From: CAWHYG01 sp963833505
GTDB taxonomy: Bacteria; Eisenbacteria; RBG-16-71-46; CAIMUX01
Length of the DNA stretch: 64,000 nucleotides
Assembly (NCBI GenBank): GCA_963833505.1
Contig: CAWHYG010000008.1
Span: forward strand, 248,001-312,000
Direction of reading: 5' to 3'
Positions 7,651-17,157 of this stretch are shown piece after piece (positions within the stretch are counted from its first letter, which is position 1; every line of letters begins with the position of its first letter). The notes beneath the pieces were generated by a model that was given only the letters and a program-made list of their open reading frames with translations, had not been told where the DNA came from and made no database searches. A program made the position numbers and the translations under genes.

Positions 7651-10359
7651 ATGCCACGCTTGAAGACGCTCGCAATCGTCTCCCTGGCGGGAGCGGCCGG
7701 GCTCGCCGCCGTCCTTCTCGCTTTCGATCTCGGCGTCGGGATTCCCTCCGATCTCCGCGCCGGCCGGCGGGAGGGCCGCATGACCTGCGCCGCGTCCTGC
7801 AAGTGCGCCCGTGACCAGGCGGAAGCCGAAGAGGAGTCCTTCTCGCTTCATCGCGGCGACGGCAAGGCTCCCCGTTTTCCGGACCAGTGGTTCTTCCTCG
7901 AGCGAGCCTATCCCTACGGGCGGATCCCGAAGGACGTCTGGCATGCCGCCCAGAAGGAGGCCGAAATCCTGAAAGAGGGGACCGGCGGGCTCGCAGCCTG
8001 GACCTTCCGGGGCCCGAACAACATCGGCGGACGGATCACCGACCTCGCGATCGATCAGACCGACGCCAACACCGCTTTCGCCGGAGCGGCCGAAGGAGGC
8101 GTCTTCCGGACCACCGACGCGGGCCAGACCTGGACTCCGCTGTTCGACAACCAGCCCACCATCTCGGTCGGCGCCGTTGCCATCGACCCCAACAACCATC
8201 AGGTCGTCTACGCCGGAACCGGCGAGGTCAATCCCGGCGGCGGCAGCGTGGCCTACGGCGGCACCGGCCTCTACCGCTCCACCGATCAAGGAAGCACCTG
8301 GACCTCCCTCGGATTGACCGAATCCGGCTCGATCGGCCGGATCCGGATCGACCCGACGAACTCCTCCCGGATCTACGTCGCCGCCATGGGGGATCTTTGG
8401 AGCACCGGCCCGGACCGCGGCGTCTATCGCACGACGGATGGAGGGGCGAGCTGGAAGCAGGTCCTCTATCTGAGCGACTCGACCGGCGCGGTCGACGTGA
8501 TGCTGCGGCCCGATCAACCGAAGACGATCTTCGCCGCCATGTGGGAGCGGATCCGGCGCCCGTCCTACTACCGGTACGGCGGGCCGACCTGCGGCGTGTA
8601 CAAGTCAACCGACGGCGGCGACACCTGGGCCCTCGTGGCGGGCGGCCTGCCGACTCCCGGCTCCAGCAGCGGGCGGATCGGCCTGTCGCTCTGCACCTCC
8701 TCGCCGCAGATCATGCACGCCGTCTATTCCGACAACGTCGGGTACTACGCCGGCCTCTATCGCTCGACCAACGGAGGCGCGAGCTGGACGCGCACCAATG
8801 ACGGCGCTCTGGCCGACGCGTTCGCCTCCTATGGATGGTGGTTCGGGAACTGCCGGACCTCGCCGGTCGACGGAAACCGCATCTTCGTCCTCGGGCTCGA
8901 CGACTACCGGAGCACCAACGGCGGAAGTTCCTGGTCGGACATCAGCGGATCCATGCACGTCGACCATCACGCCCTTGATTTCGGGCCTGGATCCAATCCG
9001 GCCATCTTCGAGGGAAACGACGGCGGGCTCTACCGGTCCACCAACGGCGGTTCCGTCTGGTCCTTCCTGCCGGACCAGCCGATTACACAGATCTACCGCA
9101 TGGCCCTGGATCCCCACAACACCAACGCCCTCTACTGCGGCGCCCAGGACAACGGAACCAACCGGACCTTGACCGGCGCACTCAACGACTGGGTGAACAT
9201 CTACGGCGGCGACGGGTTCCAGCCGCTGGTCGATCCGAACAACTCGAACCGGATCTGGGCGGAATATCAGTACGGATCCCTGGCCATGTCGTCCAACGGA
9301 GGCGGCTCCTGGGTCGACGCCACCAGCGGCATCAACGGCAGCGACCGGTTCAACTGGAACACACCGGTCATCATCGACCCGACGAATCCGACGCAGCTTT
9401 ATTTCGGCACGCAGAGGCTCTACCGGAGCACGAACGGAACGAGTTGGACCGCCATCAGCCCGGACCTGACCGGAGGGCCGGGCGGCGGCAGCCCGGGCAA
9501 CGTCTACGGGACGATCACGACGATGGGGGTTTCTCCTCTCGATGGAAAGGTGATCTGGGTCGGGACGGATGACGGCCACGTGCAGCAGACGACCAACGGC
9601 GGCACAAGCTGGAACAACGTCACGGGCACGCTGCCGAACCGTTGGATCACCTCGGTGCACGGCAGCCAGCAGGACCGCGCGACCGCCTACGTCACCCTCT
9701 CCGGGTTCCGCTGGGGAAGCCCGCTTCCCCACATCTTCAAGACCACGGATCTGGGCACGACCTGGACCGACATCTCCAGCAACCTGCCCGAGGCTCCGCT
9801 CAATGACTGCGTGCCCGATCCGCTCACTCCATTGACCATCTACGCCGCCGGCGACCTCGGGGTCTATCAGACCCTGGACGGCGGAGGGTCGTGGACCGCT
9901 CTCGGATCCGGACTGCCCAACGTTGTCGTGAACGTGCTCGGCTTCGACCCGGTGAACCGGATCCTGGTGGCCGGAACCTACGGACGGAGCTTCTTCTCCT
10001 ACAACGTCGGCCAGCCCTCTTCCGTCGCCGAACGCGATCAGCCCGGATCCGTCGCCGGCCTTCAGGCTCCTTGGCCGAATCCGGCGCGTGAAGGCGCCTG
10101 GATCGCGTGGGCGGGCGCTGCTTCCGCGCCGGGCGGCCGGTCCGTCCCGGTTTCGGTCGAGGTCCTCTCTGTGGACGGGCGGAGGATCTGGTCGGCCACG
10201 GTGGCGCCGGATCCCGCGGCGTCGCCGGCCGGATCGGGCCGCGTCTACTGGAACGGCCGTACTCTCGAAGGAAGGCGCGCCCCGGCGGGCACCTATTTCT
10301 GTCGCGCGTTCGCGGGGCCGCGCAGCCTGGGAAGCCGGCGGCTGGTCGTGGCGCCGTAG
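7651..10359 (+). CDS. Secreted BNR/Asp-box beta-propeller protein with FlgD-like C-terminal domain
   Basis: 902 residues. A hydrophobic N-terminal segment (residues 7-26) looks like an export signal. From about residue 115 come many Asp-box repeats (STDQGSTW, TTDGGASW, STDGGDTW, STNGGSSW), the sortilin/VPS10-like propeller family often annotated as glycosyl hydrolase. The last 75 residues (WPNPAREG, VLSVDGRRIW, GRVYWNGRTLEGRRAPAGTYF) form a FlgD-Ig-like domain, which in FCB-group bacteria commonly ends secreted proteins and may act as a sorting tag. No catalytic residues can be assigned, so adhesin and hydrolase are both possible. ATG preceded by GGAGGAACC. Confidence 0.88.
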   Translation: MPRLKTLAIVSLAGAAGLAAVLLAFDLGVGIPSDLRAGRREGRMTCAASCKCARDQAEAEEESFSLHRGDGKAPRFPDQWFFLERAYPYGRIPKDVWHAAQKEAEILKEGTGGLAAWTFRGPNNIGGRITDLAIDQTDANTAFAGAAEGGVFRTTDAGQTWTPLFDNQPTISVGAVAIDPNNHQVVYAGTGEVNPGGGSVAYGGTGLYRSTDQGSTWTSLGLTESGSIGRIRIDPTNSSRIYVAAMGDLWSTGPDRGVYRTTDGGASWKQVLYLSDSTGAVDVMLRPDQPKTIFAAMWERIRRPSYYRYGGPTCGVYKSTDGGDTWALVAGGLPTPGSSSGRIGLSLCTSSPQIMHAVYSDNVGYYAGLYRSTNGGASWTRTNDGALADAFASYGWWFGNCRTSPVDGNRIFVLGLDDYRSTNGGSSWSDISGSMHVDHHALDFGPGSNPAIFEGNDGGLYRSTNGGSVWSFLPDQPITQIYRMALDPHNTNALYCGAQDNGTNRTLTGALNDWVNIYGGDGFQPLVDPNNSNRIWAEYQYGSLAMSSNGGGSWVDATSGINGSDRFNWNTPVIIDPTNPTQLYFGTQRLYRSTNGTSWTAISPDLTGGPGGGSPGNVYGTITTMGVSPLDGKVIWVGTDDGHVQQTTNGGTSWNNVTGTLPNRWITSVHGSQQDRATAYVTLSGFRWGSPLPHIFKTTDLGTTWTDISSNLPEAPLNDCVPDPLTPLTIYAAGDLGVYQTLDGGGSWTALGSGLPNVVVNVLGFDPVNRILVAGTYGRSFFSYNVGQPSSVAERDQPGSVAGLQAPWPNPAREGAWIAWAGAASAPGGRSVPVSVEVLSVDGRRIWSATVAPDPAASPAGSGRVYWNGRTLEGRRAPAGTYFCRAFAGPRSLGSRRLVVAP

Positions 10360-10362
10360 CGC

Positions 10363-11721
10363 GTGACCGATCTCTTCTCTCTGGCCGGCGCCGGTTCCGC
10401 GGTGCGGGTCGAAACCGGGCTGGATGTGATCCGGCGTGAGGGCCTCAAGGCACCTGGGCAGGGCCGCGTGGGCCTGCTGTGCAACCAGGCTTCGGTCGAC
10501 CGGAGTCTGTCCGGCGCGCCCGAGATTCTCCGCTCCCTGCCGGGCATCCGGCTGGAACGCATCTTCTCCCCGCAGCATGGTTTCTTCGGAGAAGAGCAGG
10601 ACAACATGGTCGAATCCGGCGACGGGACGCATCCCGGAACCGGAGTGCCCGTGATCAGCCTCTACGGCCGGGTGCGGGAACCGGAGCCGGGCATGCTGGC
10701 CGGCCTGGACGCCCTCGTCATCGATCTCCCGGACGTCGGCACGCGCGTGTATACGTTTCTCTCCACCGCCGTCCTCTGCCTCAAGGCCTGCGCACGGGCC
10801 AAGATCCCGGTCATCGTCCTCGACCGGCCGAACGCGATCGGAGGTCAGGCCGTCGAGGGGCCGTTGCTCCGGTCCGACCTCTCCTCTTTTGTGGGCTTGA
10901 TCCCGGTGCCGCTGCGCCACGGGCTGACGCCGGGCGAATATTGTCGGTTCGCGCAGAACAACCTCGGGCTCGACGTCGAGCTCGAGATCATCGCGCTTCG
11001 CGGGTGGGAACGCGGCCTCTACCTGGATCAAACGGACGTTCCCTGGATCGCGCCGTCGCCCAACCTTCCGACCCTCGAGAGCGCCATCGTCTACACGGGA
11101 ATGGTGCTGTTCGAGGGTACCAACCTGTCCGAGGGACGCGGCACGACCCGGCCCTTCGAGCTGTGGGGCGCGCCCTGGCTGGATCCGGCGGCGGTGCGGG
11201 CGGACTTGGAGCGGATCGGAAAGTCCGAGACAAGAGCGGGTGGCGGAGCGAAGCCCGGCCCTGCGGGCGCCGGGCCGAGTCAGCCCGAGTCCGGTCGCGG
11301 CGGAGCGAAGGCCGGTGACACAGGCGTTGGAGCCATCGCGCCCCGATCCGATTCTGAAACCGGGGACCCGCCCGGATACCTACTCCGCGAGTTGGCCTAC
11401 CGCCCGACCTTTCACAAATTCGCCGGTGAGATCGTGCGGGGCTTTCAGCTCCACGTCACCGATCGGGAGCGGTTCCGCCCGGTCCTGGCCGCGGTCACGT
11501 TCCTCGCGGCGATCCTGCGCTGTCATCGGGACCGCTTCGCCTGGCGCCAACCGCCGTACGAGTACGAGACCGATCGTCCGCCCATCGATCTGATCGTCGG
11601 GAGCGACGGCGTGCGCCGGATGCTCGAGAGCGGAGCGGATCCACTGGAGATCGGCGCCGCGTGGGCGCGCGAGGAGCGGGCGTTTCGGGAGATCCGGAAG
11701 CGGGCGCTGCTGTATCGGTGA
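10363..11721 (+). CDS. DUF1343 / NamZ-like exo-beta-N-acetylmuramidase
   Basis: 452 residues, GTG start 3 bp after the upstream stop. The family pattern is clear: VGLLCNQASVD, FSPQHGFFGEEQD, DVGTRVYTF, VLDRPNAIGG, SPNLPTLESAIVYTG, LFEGTNLSEGRGTTRPFE and the C-terminal FHKFAGE. The characterised member NamZ releases MurNAc from the non-reducing end of peptidoglycan. Residues near 288-338 (between RIGKSET and DPPGYLLRE) are a Gly/Ala/Pro-rich insertion with a 57-bp repeat. No clear signal peptide is visible, which is odd for a wall hydrolase; export or an intracellular role is open. The MurU-AmgK fusion that would use MurNAc lies 3 kb downstream. Confidence 0.88.
   Translation: MTDLFSLAGAGSAVRVETGLDVIRREGLKAPGQGRVGLLCNQASVDRSLSGAPEILRSLPGIRLERIFSPQHGFFGEEQDNMVESGDGTHPGTGVPVISLYGRVREPEPGMLAGLDALVIDLPDVGTRVYTFLSTAVLCLKACARAKIPVIVLDRPNAIGGQAVEGPLLRSDLSSFVGLIPVPLRHGLTPGEYCRFAQNNLGLDVELEIIALRGWERGLYLDQTDVPWIAPSPNLPTLESAIVYTGMVLFEGTNLSEGRGTTRPFELWGAPWLDPAAVRADLERIGKSETRAGGGAKPGPAGAGPSQPESGRGGAKAGDTGVGAIAPRSDSETGDPPGYLLRELAYRPTFHKFAGEIVRGFQLHVTDRERFRPVLAAVTFLAAILRCHRDRFAWRQPPYEYETDRPPIDLIVGSDGVRRMLESGADPLEIGAAWAREERAFREIRKRALLYR
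11235..11360. repeat. In-frame 57-bp repeat inside the namZ-like gene
   Basis: GGCGGAGCGAAG recurs at 11242 and 11299 (19 codons apart). The unit contains the dyad GCCCGGC/GCCGGGC. It encodes a linker inserted into an otherwise conserved domain. Confidence 0.75.
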
Positions 11722-11736
11722 GGCAGGGCGGGGATC

Positions 11737-12252
11737 TCAATACCGTTCCACCGGCTTTCCCAGCAGCCGGCGGATGTAGTTGACCTGTCCGGTATGCGTG
11801 GAGAAGTCAGTCAGGGGCCGAAGGACCCGCATCAGCACCGGCCATTCCTTCCACGGCTCCGGAGGCAGCGTCCGCCGCTCCAAGAAGGCTGATTCCGGCG
11901 CGCGCGCCAGCACCGTGCGGAAGCGTTCGGCCAGCACCTCGCGATGCTCGAGCATCGGCTCGAAATGCCAGGATCCTTCCGGGCCGAAATCGGGCGACGG
12001 CAGGTCGTCCAGGGAACCGGGCTCGATCGTGAGCGTGATGAACCGGATCAGGCGAAGCTGGTGCTGGAGAATCGCGCCGATGGTCATGGCGCCGTGGCCG
12101 AGATCCTCGTTGATCAGACGGTCATCCAGTCCCTTGGACGCGTGATAGACGCGCCGGAGGGCTTCGTCGAAGAGATAACGGATCGTCTCGTGCATCGTGA
12201 TTCCGGCGGGGGCCGGAGCCTCGATCTCGTAGCGGGAAATCTCCCTGGTCAC
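11737..12252 (-). CDS. DinB-like four-helix protein
   Basis: 171 residues from a GTG at 12252 with a near-perfect GAGGAGG 8 bp upstream. MHETIRYLFDEALRRVY, GAMTIGAILQHQLRLIRFITL and DFSTHTGQVNYIRRLLG give three well-placed His residues typical of the metal site of DinB/YfiT-like enzymes. Many members are thiol-dependent (mycothiol, bacillithiol) transferases; the substrate here is unknown. It converges on the namZ-like gene, 15 bp between stops. The longer reading frame upstream of the GTG is composition noise. Confidence 0.75.
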   Translation of the reverse strand: MTREISRYEIEAPAPAGITMHETIRYLFDEALRRVYHASKGLDDRLINEDLGHGAMTIGAILQHQLRLIRFITLTIEPGSLDDLPSPDFGPEGSWHFEPMLEHREVLAERFRTVLARAPESAFLERRTLPPEPWKEWPVLMRVLRPLTDFSTHTGQVNYIRRLLGKPVERY

Positions 12253-12515
12253 GCAACGCCTCCTCTGTGGAATCGACCGCGCGGGCCGACGTGCGGCCGG
12301 CCCGCCCCCTGGTATCGAGGCACAGAGCGCCTCCGGCGTCGGCCCGGGTTGCGGGAGCAAGCCCGAAACCGCCATGAACAAGCATAGCAAACCCAAGGTC
12401 GCCCGCTCGGACATCCGCCCGGCGCTCGATCGCGGCCCCGGCGTGGACCGAGCCGGCCGCTGCCAGTCCGCGGCGGCCGCCCCGCTGCGGACGCCTCTGC
12501 GCTGCCGGCCCGAAC

Positions 12516-13100
12516 TCAGTAGTTCTCTCCCAGAACCTCGAAGTACTCGCGAGGATGCAGGCAGGCCGGGCATTTGGCCGGAGCTTCCGTGCCTTCATGG
12601 ACGTATCCGCAATTGCGGCATCTCCATCGCGTCGGGACGGGCTTCTTGAAGACCGTTCCTTCCACGACGTTGCCGAGAAGCTTCTGGAACCGCGCTTCAT
12701 GCGCCTTCTCGGCGCGCGCGACCAGGTTGAAGACCGTGGCGATCTCGGAGAAACCCTCCTCCTTCGCGATCTCCGCAAAGCCGGGATAGAGCTGGGACCA
12801 TTCGTCGTTCTCCCCTTCCGCCGCGGCGCGGAGGTTGTCCGTCGTGGTCAGGGTCGTCCCGGCGGGATAGGCGGCCGTGATCTCCACGGTTCCGCCCTCC
12901 AGAAAGGAAAAGAATCGCTTGGCATGTTCCTTTTCATTGTCGGCCGTGTCCAGGAGGATGGCCTCGATCTGCCGGAAACCCTCCTGGCGCGCCACGCCGG
13001 CGGCGTAGGTATAGCGGTTGCGCGCCTGCGACTCCCCCGCGAAAGCGGCCAGGAGGTTCTTCTCCGTTCGTGTTCCCCGGATGCTCTTGGCGTTCGACAT
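12516..13100 (-). CDS. Rubrerythrin
   Basis: 194 residues. A four-helix di-iron domain (LLAAFAGESQARNRY, NEKEHAKRFF, ARAEKAHEARF with the ExxH ligands) is followed by a rubredoxin-like domain with CRNCGY and CPAC. Such proteins reduce hydrogen peroxide using electrons from rubredoxin or NAD(P)H in anaerobes and microaerophiles. ATG with GGAGGAG 4 bp upstream. The leader region holds a 61-bp tandem repeat and a TATATT box at 13326-13331. Suggests at least intermittent anaerobiosis. Confidence 0.95.
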   Translation of the reverse strand: MSNAKSIRGTRTEKNLLAAFAGESQARNRYTYAAGVARQEGFRQIEAILLDTADNEKEHAKRFFSFLEGGTVEITAAYPAGTTLTTTDNLRAAAEGENDEWSQLYPGFAEIAKEEGFSEIATVFNLVARAEKAHEARFQKLLGNVVEGTVFKKPVPTRWRCRNCGYVHEGTEAPAKCPACLHPREYFEVLGENY

Positions 13101-13205
13101 GATCTCCTCCAGCGCTCGCTGCCGGGCAGGCGGACCACCACCGGCATGAGGCAGAACGAATCCCCGCGGCCACACCCATCCACCCACGGACAGGACCATC
13201 GACGA

Positions 13206-13320
13206 GGATCAGATCCGAAAACAGGTCCACTTCGTGCCGTCCGCCCGCGGACAGACTGTTCGACCCGGATCAGATCCAGAGGCTGGTCGTCCGTGCTCCG
13301 TCCGCCCGCGGACGGACGCC
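13206..13320. repeat. 61-bp intergenic tandem repeat, two copies
   Basis: GGATCAGATCC starts units at 13206 and 13267. Each ends in CCGTCCGCCCGCGGAC, whose GTCCGC/GCGGAC arms form a tight hairpin. Possible older copies lie to the left. It sits in the rubrerythrin leader, between the gene and the TATATT box near 13328. Period not a multiple of three. Confidence 0.85.
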
Positions 13321-13325
13321 GGTTC

Positions 13326-13331
13326 AATATA
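13326..13331 (-). promoter_or_regulatory. Possible rubrerythrin -10 element
   Basis: TATATT on the minus strand in a short AT-rich island about 225 bp upstream of the rubrerythrin start. No good -35 box. Confidence 0.25.
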
Positions 13332-13377
13332 ATCAAGCGCCCGATCCGGCGCCAGCGGCGGGAGAGGACGACGGAGA

Positions 13378-14511
13378 TCAACGTTCCGCCCGACGTTCGA
13401 CGGCCGCGCGGAGCGCCTCTTCGAACGCGGTCGCCTGGCATCCCGGTTCGTACTCCGCCAGAACGAACTCGCGTCCTCTTCGCGCCAGCCGTTCGCGAAG
13501 CTCCGGATCCCGAAAGAGCCGCACGATGGCTGCCGCGATTGCCGGAGCGTCTCCGGCGGGGACGAGCAGCCCATTGTCCTCGCCGGCGATGATCTCGGGC
13601 ACTCCGCCAGCGTTCGTCGCGATCACGGGGACGCCGAGCGCGAGCGCCTCCTGCAGGACCATGCCGAAGGTCTCTCCGTGGGACGCAAGGACGAAGACGT
13701 CGAGAGCGCGGAAGGCCGGCCGCGGGTCCTCTTGGAACGGGATGAAATGCACCCGGTCGCGAATCGGCAGGGAGTCGCGCAGCTCACGAAGCGAGCGCGC
13801 ATACGCGGCATGTTCCTTCCTCTCGCCGCCGACGACAAGTCCGACGAGCCGGGCCCCGAGCGCGGAATCGGACTCCGCGGCCAGCGCGAGAGCTTCCAGG
13901 AATTCCCTCTGACCTTTCCGGGGATCGAGGCCCCCGATGATCCCGGCCACGAAGGCGCCGGCCGGGAGATCGAAGCGAGCTCGCGCTTCGGCCCGCGACA
14001 CAGCTTCGGGGAAGAAGCGCTTCGGGTCGACACCGTGACGGACGACGGAGATCTTCGCGGACGCGAGGCAGGTGCGCCGCAAGAGCTGCCGGCGCAACGC
14101 CTCGGTGATGGCGATCGCTCCGTCCAGACGTCGATAGATGAAGCTGTGATAGAGATCGTGCTTGTCGACCCCCGATTGCATCTGCTGATAAAGCACGACC
14201 GCGATCTTCCGGCCGGCTCCCAGGATCGCCATGGCGAGATCCTGCGAGCGGGCGACCAGCACGACCTGGATTCCGGCTCGGCGCAGGATCCGCCGCAGCT
14301 TCACCACCGCGATCGGATCAACGGGGTGGAGCCGCGTCGACGGGCCCCGGAAAGCCAGGCCAAGCCGCTCCGCTTCCCGTTGAAGGCCGGGCGCATCAGG
14401 CAGGACAGCCAGCACCTCGTGGCCCCGGGCCTTGAGCTCGGCGCCGCGCCGGAGGACGGCCAGCTCGAGCCCGCCCACCGTGCGCGAGAAACACAAGGTC
14501 GCGACCCTCAT
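13378..14511 (-). CDS. Family 4 glycosyltransferase
   Basis: 377 residues of a GT-B retaining transferase. The N-terminus MRVATLCFSRTVGGLELAVLRRG and the C-terminal donor site (FVLASHGETFGMVLQEALALGVPVIATNAGGVPEII, with E-x7-E) are standard for GT4. Cytoplasmic, sugar-nucleotide dependent; the acceptor cannot be read. Diverges from the MurU-AmgK fusion. No membrane segments. Confidence 0.88.
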   Translation of the reverse strand: MRVATLCFSRTVGGLELAVLRRGAELKARGHEVLAVLPDAPGLQREAERLGLAFRGPSTRLHPVDPIAVVKLRRILRRAGIQVVLVARSQDLAMAILGAGRKIAVVLYQQMQSGVDKHDLYHSFIYRRLDGAIAITEALRRQLLRRTCLASAKISVVRHGVDPKRFFPEAVSRAEARARFDLPAGAFVAGIIGGLDPRKGQREFLEALALAAESDSALGARLVGLVVGGERKEHAAYARSLRELRDSLPIRDRVHFIPFQEDPRPAFRALDVFVLASHGETFGMVLQEALALGVPVIATNAGGVPEIIAGEDNGLLVPAGDAPAIAAAIVRLFRDPELRERLARRGREFVLAEYEPGCQATAFEEALRAAVERRAER

Positions 14512-14789
14512 GCCCGCCCTCCCGGATGCCGCGAATCTCCACGCACTCCATCAGAAGAGCCATTGTCGCGGTCCGGAGACGCCGGCACAAGAGAGTGGCG
14601 ACGCGGGGACAGATTGACCTCGATGTGACCTTCCCGTCGAAGTTCCGCGGGATCGAGGTCCGCGCCGCCGGCTCGCCAGCATCGTGACGGTCCCGGCAGA
14701 CGCCGTCGTGACCGTCTCGCCGCCTTCCGAGGGATGGGTTATCTTCAGACCGTGACGCACTCGGCAGGCCCGGGGAAAAGGAGGCGCAT

Positions 14790-17135
14790 CTGAGCGGCAA
14801 GGGTATGATTCTGGCGGCAGGCCTCGGGACGCGCATGCTGCCGTTGACCCGTCTCGTGCCGAAGTCGTTGCTGCCTGTGGCCGGCCGGCCGCTCTTGGAA
14901 TGGAATCTCCGCCTGCTCGCGGACTTCGGGATCATCGAGGCGGTGGTCAACGTCCATCATCTCCCGGACGAGATGCGAAGATCGGCGGAGGGCCTCATCC
15001 CGCCCGCGGGCGAACGCGCCGGCGGGCGGGGCGCAAACGAGGGCGTGAGCAGCTCAAAGAAGCCCGAGGGCCCGGACGCGGCGGCCACAGTCCACCCGGC
15101 ACAACCTCTCCCGGGCGTCCGCCTGTCCTTCGAGGACCGGATCCTGGGCACCGGCGGCGGAATCGTCCAGGCATCCGCCTGGCTCGATTCCGATCCGATC
15201 CTGATCGTGAACGCGAAAGTCCTGTTCCGGCCGGATCTCGGCGCTGCGCTCGACGTTCATCGCGCCGGCCGATTCCTCGCGACCCTCATCGCCGCCCACG
15301 ATCCCTGGCACGCTCAGCTCGTCGTCGAGGGAAACCACGTCCGGGCGATCCACCCGCGGCCGGTCTTCGGCAATCCCTCCCTGCTCGGATTCGGAGGCGT
15401 CTATTTTCTCTCGCAGGAAGGTCTGGCGAGGCTGCAAGCCTCCGTGATACGGGCTGCAGGGTCGAACGCCCGCGATCGAACGGCGGCGGCCCCGAGGCCG
15501 CCAGGCTTTCTCGAAGTCATCCCGGAATTCCGCGCCTGGATGGCCGAGGGGCGGCTCGGAGCGTTCGTCAGCGATGAGCCGTTCCGCGAGGCAAGCACGC
15601 CCGAAGGCTATCTTGAGGTGGTCCGGGATGTCGCCGGACCGCTCCGGCCCCGGCTTCTGGGATCAGAGCCGGCGCGCGCCACAGCCTGCCCGGCGGAAAT
15701 CCGCGGCTTCTGCGAGATCTCGAACGGCGCGCGCATCGGCGCTGCAGCTTGCATCGAAGACAGCATCGTCCTCGAAGGGGCGGAGATCACGCCAGGCGCG
15801 GTGGTCCGCCGCTCGATCCTCGGGCTGGGAGCGCGGATCGACCGTCTGGCGGACCGCATCCTCTCTGCCGCGGGGGAGTCGCGCCCTCTGGCGCTTCCGT
15901 CGGCGGAGCAGGAAAAGGCCATCCTCGGATTCCTGGAGGCGGTCAGCGCAGCTCCGCCACCGGCCGGCTCGACGACCACAGCGGCCCGACTCCCCGATGA
16001 ACACGCGCCCTTTGCAGTTCCTCTTACCGGCGGGACGACCACGACGGCCCGAGGCCCCGATGGACAGGCGTCCGGCGCACCTCCACCGCCGGCCGGTCGG
16101 ACGACAACGACGCGGAATCCTGACGAGAAAGGGCTCGGTGTTGCCTCGCCCGCGGTCCGGCCGTCCATCCGCCGCCTTCACGGGGACGGATCGGCGCGAG
16201 GGATCTTCCGAATCGCCTTCGAGCGCGAGACGCGCGTCATCGTCACGGCGGAACGGGGCACCCTCGATGCCTCCGTCTACCCGCGGCTCGGCGGCGCCGC
16301 CGCGCCCAACGAGTCGGAGTCGTTCGTCTACGTGAGAAACTACCTGGCCTCTCTGGGCGCGCCCGTCCCGCGAATCGATGCGGCCGACACCGCGGCGGGC
16401 CTCATCCTGCAGGAAGATCTCGGCAACACCCGGTTGTACGACCTGGAGCATGACGGTCGGCCCCCTGAGGAGCTGCGAAGCCGCTATGTCGAGGCAATCT
16501 CAGCGCTCGCCCGAATGCAAAGCGCGGGGCCCGTGCCCTTCGAGCCGGGCCGCACGGACAACCTCCCGTACGACCTGGCTTTCATCCTGAAGTTCGAGTC
16601 GGGATACTTCCACCGCGAGATGGCCCGGGGTCCATGCCGCCTGCCGATCCCGTTCGAGGAGCTCGAGGAGACGTACGCGCGCGCCGCCCGCGCCGCGCTC
16701 GACGGACCCGTGGTGTTCATGCACCGCGATTATCAGTCGAGGAATCTGATGATCGCTCCGCGTGGTCTGGTCGTCATCGACTTCCAGGGAGCACGTCTCG
16801 GGCCGCCCGAGTACGACGTGGCTTCACTTCTGCTCGATCCGTACGCCGACGTCGGAGATGCGCTCGAGCGCGAGCTGCTCGATGAATATCAGCACAGACG
16901 CCCCTCGGGCCTGGCAGTCGACCTCGGCCGCCGCTATCGCGCCGTCGCGGTGAATCGGCTTCTCCAGGCGCTCGGCGCCTTCGGATATCTCGGAGGCCGG
17001 CTGGGCAAGCCGGGATACCTGCCCCATGCTCCGGCGGCCCTTCGACGGGTGCGCAAGCTGGCGGCTGCGGAGTATCCGGCGCTGGCCGAGCTGGCGGATC
17101 GTTGTCTCGACGCCCTGCCGTCCGCGTTGGCGTGA
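14790..17135 (+). CDS. MurU-AmgK fusion: MurNAc-1-P uridylyltransferase plus MurNAc kinase
   Basis: About 781 residues. Residues 6-320 are a nucleotidyltransferase (MILAAGLGTRMLPLTRLVPKSLLP, ILGTGGGIVQ) followed by a short hexapeptide-like stretch (GARIGAAACIEDSIVLEGAEI). Residues 455-775 are an aminoglycoside-phosphotransferase-like kinase with MHRDYQSRNLM and VIDFQGARLGPPEYD, the AmgK signature. AmgK phosphorylates MurNAc/GlcNAc at C1 and MurU makes the UDP-sugar, bypassing de novo UDP-MurNAc synthesis. Two low-complexity insertions interrupt it, one near residues 73-105 and one of three TTT-containing repeats near 392-455. Start: GGAGG at 780-784 is 5 bp from a CTG at 14790 but 20 bp from the first ATG (14805), so CTG initiation is likely. 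Confidence 0.85.
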   Translation: MSGKGMILAAGLGTRMLPLTRLVPKSLLPVAGRPLLEWNLRLLADFGIIEAVVNVHHLPDEMRRSAEGLIPPAGERAGGRGANEGVSSSKKPEGPDAAATVHPAQPLPGVRLSFEDRILGTGGGIVQASAWLDSDPILIVNAKVLFRPDLGAALDVHRAGRFLATLIAAHDPWHAQLVVEGNHVRAIHPRPVFGNPSLLGFGGVYFLSQEGLARLQASVIRAAGSNARDRTAAAPRPPGFLEVIPEFRAWMAEGRLGAFVSDEPFREASTPEGYLEVVRDVAGPLRPRLLGSEPARATACPAEIRGFCEISNGARIGAAACIEDSIVLEGAEITPGAVVRRSILGLGARIDRLADRILSAAGESRPLALPSAEQEKAILGFLEAVSAAPPPAGSTTTAARLPDEHAPFAVPLTGGTTTTARGPDGQASGAPPPPAGRTTTTRNPDEKGLGVASPAVRPSIRRLHGDGSARGIFRIAFERETRVIVTAERGTLDASVYPRLGGAAAPNESESFVYVRNYLASLGAPVPRIDAADTAAGLILQEDLGNTRLYDLEHDGRPPEELRSRYVEAISALARMQSAGPVPFEPGRTDNLPYDLAFILKFESGYFHREMARGPCRLPIPFEELEETYARAARAALDGPVVFMHRDYQSRNLMIAPRGLVVIDFQGARLGPPEYDVASLLLDPYADVGDALERELLDEYQHRRPSGLAVDLGRRYRAVAVNRLLQALGAFGYLGGRLGKPGYLPHAPAALRRVRKLAAAEYPALAELADRCLDALPSALA
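15958..16135. repeat. In-frame 63/66-bp repeat in the MurU-AmgK linker
   Basis: Three degenerate units begin GACGACCAC or GACGACAAC at 15971, 16034 and 16100, so the periods are 63 and 66 bp. They encode AGSTTTAARLPDE-like peptides joining the two enzyme domains. Confidence 0.8.
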
Positions 17136-17157
17136 CTCGCCGGGAGGTGCTCCGGTC

